Shown: one piece after another, positions 58,672 through 64,000 of the stretch | How positions within the stretch are numbered: position 1 is the stretch's first letter | Layout: every line of letters starts with the position of its first letter | From: Sphingopyxis sp. CCNWLW2 | GTDB taxonomy: Bacteria; Pseudomonadota; Alphaproteobacteria; Sphingomonadales; Sphingomonadaceae | NCBI RefSeq assembly: GCF_037095755.1 | Contig: NZ_JBAWKJ010000001.1 | Span: 1,677,001-1,741,000, forward strand | Reading direction: 5' to 3' | DNA: 64,000 nt | The notes under the pieces: generated by a model | What the model was told of the DNA's origin: nothing | Databases searched by the model: none | Seen by the model: the letters and a program-made list of their open reading frames with translations, nothing else | Position numbers and translations under genes: made by a program

Positions 58672-61035
58672 ATGAGCGGATCGCTTTCCCCGGCCTTTTT
58701 GTTCGCCCTCGGTCTGTTCGCCGCGCTCTGGCTGCTCGCCGGATTGTGGGCGACCGTGCGCGGGATCGCGATGCAGCGGCGAGCGGCGTTTGTCGCGGGG
58801 CAGGCCGAACGGCTCGCGAGCCTGGTCGAAGCGTCACCCCAATTGCCCGTGATCGTCCGCGCCGACTGGCGGATCGAGGCGAGCGAGCGGCTCGGCCGCT
58901 GGCTGGGGCTCGAACGCGGGCCGCGCAACTTCGACGAACTGCGCGGGCTGGGCAGCGGGCTCGACGCCGCGGGCCATGATGCGCTGCGGCAGGCGATCCT
59001 CGGCGCGCAGCGCGGCGCGAAGCCCTTTACGCTCAGCCTCAAGCCCGAAGGCGGCGACCGGGCGATCATCATCCACGGTGCCGCGGCGCCGAACGCGGTC
59101 GGCGGAGCGGGCGGGGTACTGCTCTGGCTGAGCGACGCGACCGACGGGCAGCGGGCGCTGGCGCACGCGCGCAGCGAGCGCGACGAGGCGATGGCGGCGT
59201 TCGAGGCCTTGTCGGGGCTGATCGAGGCGGCGCCTTTCCCGATGTGGTTCCGCGACACCGACCTTCATCTCGCGCTCGTCAACACCGCCTATGTCCGCGC
59301 GGTCGAGGCGAAGAGCGCGGTCGCGGTGATCGATGGCGCGGTCGAGCTGTGCGAAACCGTTGCCGGCGTCAGCGCCGCCGAAGCCGCCGACGAAGCGCGC
59401 ATCGCGGGATCGGCGCAGGTCCGCACGATCCCGGTGACGATCGAGGGCGAGCGCCGCATCATGCGCGTCGTCGACGTGCCGCTGGCGCCCCAAGGCGGCC
59501 GCGTGATCGGGATTGCGGGCTATGCGATCGACATTCAGGAACTCGAAACCGAGCGCGGCGCGCACCGCCGCTTCGTCGATACCCAGCGCGAGCTGCTCGA
59601 CCGGTTGTCGGCGGCGGTCGCGCAATTCGGTCCCGACCAGGGGCTCAATTTCGCCAATCTGCCGTTCCGCCGCCTGTTCGGCATCGAGTCCGACGATGTC
59701 GCCGAGGCGTTGCCGTTCGCGCGGCTGCTCGACGCGTGGCGCGAACGCGGGCGGACGCCCGAGGTGCGCAACTATCCCGAATGGCGGCAGGTCCATGTCG
59801 ACTGGTTCGCGCAGGCGGGGGCGAGCGAAGAGGATTGGCTGCTCCGCGACGGCACGCACCTCCATGTCGTCGCGCAGCCGACCCCCGATGGCGGGCTGCT
59901 GCTGATCGCCGAGGACAAGACCGAGCAGGTGCAACTGGCGGGCGCGCGCGACACGTTGCTGCGCGTGCGCACCGCGACCTTCGACAATCTGTTCGAGGCG
60001 GTGGCGGTCTTCGCTCCCGACGGTCGGCTGCATCTGTGGAACCAGCGCTTCCGCCGCCTGTGGGGCATCGACGAGGGGACGCTCGCGGCGCACCCGCGCG
60101 TCGATGCGCTGATGGGCGGGCTAGCCGACCGCCTCGCCAAACCGAACCAGATCAGCATCGTGCAGGAAGTGATCCGTGCCGCGACATTGGAACGCCAGCA
60201 GCGCGTTGGCGAGGTCCGCTTCGCCGACGGGCGCCATTTCGATTTCGCGTCGATCCCGCTGCCCGACGGCAATGCCTTGCTCATCATGCTCGACATCACC
60301 GCGAGCCGGAAGATGGAGGGTGCGCTCCGCGACCGCAACGAGGCGCTCGAGGCCGCCGACAAGGCGAAGACCGCCTTCCTGTCGCGGATGAGCTATGAAC
60401 TCCGCACGCCGCTGACCTCGATCGGCGGCTTCGGCGAGATGCTGCAGGCGGGCTATGCCGGCAAGCTCGGCGATCAGCAGCGCGTCTATATCGATGCGAT
60501 CATGGATTCGGTCGCGGTACTCTCCCGCCAGATCGACAATGTGCTCGACCTCGCGCAGGGCGAGGCGGGAACGCTCGCGGTCGAGCGTGCGCCGGTCGAT
60601 ATCGGCGCGCTGCTCGAGGGCGCGCTCGCCAAGGCCAAACCCTTTGCCGACGGCGAGAAGGTCGAACTTGTCGGCAACATATCGGCGAACCTCGGCAGCA
60701 TCGACGGCGACGCGCCGCGGCTGTCGCGCCTCGTCGCGGGGCTGCTCGACAATGCGGTGCGCTTCACCGCGCCGTCGCGCAAGTCGGGCGCGCGCGTGCT
60801 GCTCCACGCCGACGGCGATGCGTGCGGCGTCGACATCATCGTGTCGGATAATGGGCCGGGCATGCCCGAGGCGGCCGCGGCGGTGGCCAAGGGGCAGCAG
60901 GCGGGGACCGCCACCGGCGGCATCGGCCTCGCGCTCGCGCGCCAACTCGTCGCGGCGCATGGCGGGACGATGGAAGTCGTGAGCGAGCAAGGCCAGGGCA
61001 CGCTCGTGCGGATCAGTCTGCCGCGCGCCGCATGA
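58672..61035 (+). CDS. divL: DivL-type non-canonical histidine kinase (Tyr in place of His)
   Basis: A 787-residue protein: an N-terminal membrane helix (about residues 8-30), three or four PAS-like domains (about 50-560), then a kinase module. In the dimerisation helix the phospho-acceptor position is Tyr575 (RMSYELRTPL), where ordinary kinases have His. ATP-binding boxes are kept: 'GLLDNAVRF' (N), 'DNGPGMP' (G1) and 'GGIGLALARQL' (G2). This combination, the length (Caulobacter DivL is 769) and the tsaE gene downstream identify DivL, which in Caulobacter senses DivK and controls CckA instead of phosphorylating a partner. The operon continues with a 4-bp overlap. Confidence 0.88.
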   Translation: MSGSLSPAFLFALGLFAALWLLAGLWATVRGIAMQRRAAFVAGQAERLASLVEASPQLPVIVRADWRIEASERLGRWLGLERGPRNFDELRGLGSGLDAAGHDALRQAILGAQRGAKPFTLSLKPEGGDRAIIIHGAAAPNAVGGAGGVLLWLSDATDGQRALAHARSERDEAMAAFEALSGLIEAAPFPMWFRDTDLHLALVNTAYVRAVEAKSAVAVIDGAVELCETVAGVSAAEAADEARIAGSAQVRTIPVTIEGERRIMRVVDVPLAPQGGRVIGIAGYAIDIQELETERGAHRRFVDTQRELLDRLSAAVAQFGPDQGLNFANLPFRRLFGIESDDVAEALPFARLLDAWRERGRTPEVRNYPEWRQVHVDWFAQAGASEEDWLLRDGTHLHVVAQPTPDGGLLLIAEDKTEQVQLAGARDTLLRVRTATFDNLFEAVAVFAPDGRLHLWNQRFRRLWGIDEGTLAAHPRVDALMGGLADRLAKPNQISIVQEVIRAATLERQQRVGEVRFADGRHFDFASIPLPDGNALLIMLDITASRKMEGALRDRNEALEAADKAKTAFLSRMSYELRTPLTSIGGFGEMLQAGYAGKLGDQQRVYIDAIMDSVAVLSRQIDNVLDLAQGEAGTLAVERAPVDIGALLEGALAKAKPFADGEKVELVGNISANLGSIDGDAPRLSRLVAGLLDNAVRFTAPSRKSGARVLLHADGDACGVDIIVSDNGPGMPEAAAAVAKGQQAGTATGGIGLALARQLVAAHGGTMEVVSEQGQGTLVRISLPRAA

Positions 61036-61484
61036 CGGTTTTTACGAGCAACTACGGCTTGGACGATGCCGAGCGGATCGGCGCCGCGATCGGGACGGCG
61101 CTGATCGCGGGCGATGTCGTGCTGCTGTCGGGCGATCTCGGCGCGGGCAAGACGACGCTGGCGCGCGCGATGCTGAAGGCGCGCGGGCTCGCGGGCGAGG
61201 CGCCGAGCCCGACCTTTGCGATCGTTCAGCCCTATGCGCCGCCCGAGGTCGATCTGCCGATCGCACATGTCGATCTCTATCGCATCGAGGACAGCGACGA
61301 GCTGATCGAGCTTGGTCTCGACGACTATCGCTATGACGGCGCGCTGCTGATCGAATGGCCCGAACGGCTGGGCGGCGAAGGCTGGCCGGACGCGCTGCTG
61401 CTCACGATTTCGGGTGAGGGCGACGCGCGCGTCTTGACAGCGTCGGTGCCGCCCGCTTGGGGAGCAAGATGGCCGCTCCGATGA
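61032..61484 (+). CDS. tsaE: tRNA t6A37 threonylcarbamoyltransferase subunit TsaE
   Basis: A 150-residue ATPase with Walker A GDLGAGKTT (residues 34-42), 'SPTFAIVQPY' and 'HVDLYRIEDSDEL', the TsaE signature. It powers the TsaBDE complex that makes t6A at tRNA position 37, the substrate later thiomethylated by MtaB (26368-27702). It overlaps divL by 4 bp and the kinase gene amgK by 16 bp. Confidence 0.95.
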   Translation: MTVFTSNYGLDDAERIGAAIGTALIAGDVVLLSGDLGAGKTTLARAMLKARGLAGEAPSPTFAIVQPYAPPEVDLPIAHVDLYRIEDSDELIELGLDDYRYDGALLIEWPERLGGEGWPDALLLTISGEGDARVLTASVPPAWGARWPLR

Positions 61485-62452
61485 TTCCGCCCGCCCATGC
61501 CCCGGCGTTCCTTGCCGCGCATGGCTGGGGCGACGCCCAGATTTTGCCGCTCGCCGGCGACGCGTCTTTCCGCCGCTATTTCCGGATCGTCGACGGCGAC
61601 CGGCAGGCGGTACTGATGGACGCCCCGCCGCCGCACGAGGACCCGCGGCCGTTCATCGCGGTTGCCGAATTCCTGTGCGAACAGGGGCTGACCGCGCCGA
61701 CGATCCTCGCGCGCGATCTGGAACAGGGCCTGCTGCTGATCGACGATTTCGGCGATGTGCGGCTGCGCGAAACGGTCGACGAGGCGCCGCACACCGAAGC
61801 GGATTATTATGCCGGGGTCACCGACCTGCTCGTCCACCTTCACGCGCGGCCGCCGATGGCCGGGCTGCCGGTGCACGGGCTCGATCAATGGCTCGATGAG
61901 GTGATGCTGTTCAGCGACTGGTATTGCCCGGCCTTCGATATCGAGGTCGATCGCGACGCGTTTCGCGCCGCATGGGCCGAGGTGCTGACGCCCGTCGAGC
62001 AGGACGGCCTGCCACGCGTCACGGTGCTGCGCGATTATCATGCCGAAAATATCATGCTGGTGCCCGGCAAGGACGGCATCGCGCATTACGGCCTGCTCGA
62101 TTTCCAGGACGCGCTTGTTGGCCATCCCGCCTATGACCTCGCCTCGGTGCTCGAAGACGCGCGGCGCGACGTGAGCCCGGCGGTCGAGGCCGCGATGCTT
62201 GCGCGCTATCAGGCGGAGACCGGGCAGGACATCGAAGCCGCCTATTGGGCGCTCGCCGCGCAGCGCAATACGCGCATCCTCGGCGTCTTCGTGCGGCTGT
62301 GGAAACGCGACAACAAGCCGCATTACAAAAGCTTCCAGCCGCGCATGTGGGGCCTGCTCGAACGCGATCTTTCGCATCCGGCGCTTGTCCCCGTTCGGCA
62401 ATGGTTCGACGCCAATGTGCCGCCCTCGAAACGGGCGGAGATTTGGCTGTGA
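61469..62452 (+). CDS. amgK: MurNAc/GlcNAc anomeric kinase AmgK (aminoglycoside-phosphotransferase fold)
   Basis: A 327-residue kinase: an N-terminal lobe with 'LAGDASFRRYFRIV', the catalytic loop 'LRDYHAENIMLV' and the metal segment 'LLDFQDALVGHPAYDLAS'. AmgK phosphorylates the anomeric hydroxyl of recycled MurNAc, the step before MurU. ATG 61469 has GGGGAG 4 nt before it; ATG 61481 (ATGA overlap) is an alternative. The gene pair amgK-murU defines the anabolic peptidoglycan-recycling route that bypasses fosfomycin. Confidence 0.9.
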   Translation: MAAPMIPPAHAPAFLAAHGWGDAQILPLAGDASFRRYFRIVDGDRQAVLMDAPPPHEDPRPFIAVAEFLCEQGLTAPTILARDLEQGLLLIDDFGDVRLRETVDEAPHTEADYYAGVTDLLVHLHARPPMAGLPVHGLDQWLDEVMLFSDWYCPAFDIEVDRDAFRAAWAEVLTPVEQDGLPRVTVLRDYHAENIMLVPGKDGIAHYGLLDFQDALVGHPAYDLASVLEDARRDVSPAVEAAMLARYQAETGQDIEAAYWALAAQRNTRILGVFVRLWKRDNKPHYKSFQPRMWGLLERDLSHPALVPVRQWFDANVPPSKRAEIWL

Positions 62453-63168
62453 GCGTGAAGATCGAAAGCGCGATGGTGATGGCGGCGGGGATCGGCAAGC
62501 GGATGCGCCCGCTCACCGCGACGCGTCCGAAACCGCTGGTGCGCGTCGCGGGCAAGGCGCTGATCGATCACAGCCTCGACCGGATCGAAGCGGCGGGGGT
62601 CGAGCATGTCGTCGTCAACGTCCATTATCTCGCCGACGCATTGGAAGCGCATCTCGCTGCGCAAAAGCGGCGCTTCAGCATAGCGATTTCGGACGAGCGC
62701 GACCTGCTGCTCGAAACCGGCGGCGGGATGGTCAAGGCGCTGCCGCAGCTTACGGGCGATCCGATCCTGATCGTCAACAGCGACAATATCTGGACCGACG
62801 GGCCCGAGGACAGCATCCGGCACCTTGCACGCCACTGGGACGGCGAGCGGATGGACGCGCTGCTGCTGCTGATCCGGCAGGCAAGCGCGACGGGGCACGG
62901 CGGGCGCGGCGATTTCCATATGGATGGCGACGGCAAGCTGTCGCGCCGCAAGCCGGGCCGGATCGCGCCCTTTGTCTATACCGGCATTCAGCTGATCTCG
63001 CCGCGCCTGCTCGCGGGCGCGCCCGAGGGGGCGTTTTCGACCAACATTTTGTGGGACCGCGCGATTGCGGCGGGGCGGCTCTATGGTCTGTCGCATATGG
63101 GGCAGTGGTTCGACGTCGGCACCCCGGCGAGCATCGCGCCGACCGAAGCCGCGCTGACGGATGGCTGA
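62449..63168 (+). CDS. murU: N-acetylmuramate-1-phosphate uridylyltransferase MurU
   Basis: A 239-residue nucleotidyltransferase: 'MVMAAGIGKRMRPLTATRPKPLV' begins with the GXGXRM nucleotide-binding loop, and 'ILIVNSDNIWTDG' holds the metal Asp. It converts MurNAc-1-phosphate to UDP-MurNAc, feeding cell-wall precursor synthesis. It starts at GTG in a 4-bp GTGA overlap with amgK; its stop overlaps addB by 8 bp. Confidence 0.9.
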   Translation: MSVKIESAMVMAAGIGKRMRPLTATRPKPLVRVAGKALIDHSLDRIEAAGVEHVVVNVHYLADALEAHLAAQKRRFSIAISDERDLLLETGGGMVKALPQLTGDPILIVNSDNIWTDGPEDSIRHLARHWDGERMDALLLLIRQASATGHGGRGDFHMDGDGKLSRRKPGRIAPFVYTGIQLISPRLLAGAPEGAFSTNILWDRAIAAGRLYGLSHMGQWFDVGTPASIAPTEAALTDG

Positions 63169-64000
63169 CGCCAAACCCACCGTCTTTTCCATTCCCGTCC
63201 AGCGGGCCTTCGCCGATGCGCTCGCCGCCGGATTGATCGCCCGCTACGCCGACGGTGCGCTGGGGCTCGCACAGGGCCTGATTATATTGCCAAGCAATCG
63301 TGCGCGGAGCGCGGTGCAGGCGGCGTTCGTGCGCGCGGGCGGCAACGGACTGCTGATGCCGCGGCTCGCGGTGATCGGCGACGCCGACCTCGATGAAAGC
63401 GTCGCGCTCGCGCTCGACCCGATCGACGAGAGCGACGCCATTCCGCCCGCGATCGACGCGCTGAAGCGGCGGCTGATGCTCGCGGGGCTGATCGAGAAAC
63501 ATAATCCTGCCGGCGAAGACCCGATCACCGGCGCCGCGGCATTCCAGCTTGCCGAGGGGCTGGGGCGCGTGATCGATCAGCTTCATTATGAAGAGATCGC
63601 GCCCGCGCGGCTCGCCGATATCGAAAGCGCGCTCGGCGACCTTGCCGGGCATTGGCAGGCATCGTGGCGGCGGCTGTCTTTGCTCGTCGATCAGTGGCCG
63701 AAGCTGCTCGCCGCGACGGGGCATATCGACCGTGCCGATCGCCGCAACCGCCTGCTCGGTCGCGTGACCAAGGGTTGGCGCGTCGCGCCGCCCGCGCGCT
63801 TCGTGGTGGCGGCCGGTGTCACGACGGCCGCGCCTGCGATCGCGCGGCTGCTGCGCACCGTCGCCGATCTGGCCGAGGGGATGGTCGTGCTGCCGGGACT
63901 CGACCTCGGCATGGCGGGCGAGGAATGGGACGCGCTGGGGCCGGTGAAAGCCGACCCTGACAAGCCGGGTGAGCGCGCGCTCGAGACGCACCCGCAATAT
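63161..64000 (+). CDS. addB: Double-strand break repair protein AddB, 3' end outside window
   Basis: 280 residues are visible and the frame is open to the last base. The start MADAKPTVFSIPVQRAFADAL is the typical AddB N terminus, followed by 'LIILPSNRARSAVQAAFV' (degenerate Walker A region of the inactivated helicase fold), 'LKRRLMLAGLIEK' and 'FVVAAGVTTAAPAIARLLRTVA'. AddB, with AddA, resects broken DNA ends for RecA loading. The nuclease domain with its Fe-S cluster lies beyond the window. It overlaps murU by 8 bp, so it belongs to the divL operon. Confidence 0.92.
   Translation, partial: MADAKPTVFSIPVQRAFADALAAGLIARYADGALGLAQGLIILPSNRARSAVQAAFVRAGGNGLLMPRLAVIGDADLDESVALALDPIDESDAIPPAIDALKRRLMLAGLIEKHNPAGEDPITGAAAFQLAEGLGRVIDQLHYEEIAPARLADIESALGDLAGHWQASWRRLSLLVDQWPKLLAATGHIDRADRRNRLLGRVTKGWRVAPPARFVVAAGVTTAAPAIARLLRTVADLAEGMVVLPGLDLGMAGEEWDALGPVKADPDKPGERALETHPQY

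Overview
The window is high-GC DNA from an alphaproteobacterium of the Sphingomonadales, most like Sphingopyxis. The assignment is by inference from several signs: an Oar-like TonB-dependent receptor, a DivL-type kinase in front of tsaE-amgK-murU-addB, a pspF/pspABC locus followed by PspB-like small proteins, sphingomonad-type palindromic intergenic repeats, and the protein sequences as a whole. It looks like ordinary chromosome. I found no rRNA, tRNA, insertion sequence, prophage, CRISPR array or replication origin. Genes are dense, often overlap by ATGA, and lie on both strands.

Layout. 0-3.4 kb: a cut DUF937 gene, a DUF4345 membrane protein, a GNAT acetyltransferase, rplU-rpmA with a clear promoter and terminator, and a lipoprotein. 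3.4-7.8 kb: the phage-shock (Psp) envelope-stress locus. Here pspF is divergent from a sigma-54 promoter that drives a 56-residue membrane peptide, a strong hairpin terminator, pspA, pspB, pspC and five small membrane/coiled-coil proteins. 7.9-14.5 kb: sufE, a large TonB-dependent receptor, clpX, clpP and ferredoxin fdxA behind a candidate Fur box. 14.6-24 kb: an S4 protein, a SUV3-like helicase, an M23 peptidase, and a hemB - GNAT - membrane/spermidine-synthase-like - gamma-carbonic-anhydrase chain. 24-30 kb: a PuuD-like membrane protein, the dapF-mtaB-ftsY-yciB operon and a GGDEF/EAL protein.

30.4-40.3 kb: ffh-rpsP-rimM, then trmD and rplS. This translation cluster is split by a serine hydrolase, a LysR gene with a divergent 66-residue protein, an Ada-like regulator, an SRPBCC protein and a sulfatase-fold membrane enzyme. 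40.3-53.5 kb: metabolic and stress genes, including asd, a DDAH-like amidinohydrolase, emrAB with its MarR repressor, an M2 metallopeptidase, an ArsR/AHSA1 pair and a TbpB-like lipoprotein. 53.5-58.5 kb: amn, a peroxiredoxin, a YqgE family gene, a TPR protein and ahcY. 58.6-64 kb: the divL-tsaE-amgK-murU-addB operon, cut by the window end.

The most unusual observations are these: (i) the Psp locus with a terminated sigma-54 first gene and five proteins that repeat a motif also found in PspB and PspC; (ii) a palindromic repeat inserted in frame into mtaB; (iii) a DivL-type kinase with Tyr instead of the phospho-accepting His, co-transcribed with peptidoglycan-recycling genes; (iv) long low-complexity tails on ribosomal proteins L21 and S16; (v) an emr promoter whose MarR palindrome lies in the -35/-10 spacer and whose mRNA is predicted to be leaderless.
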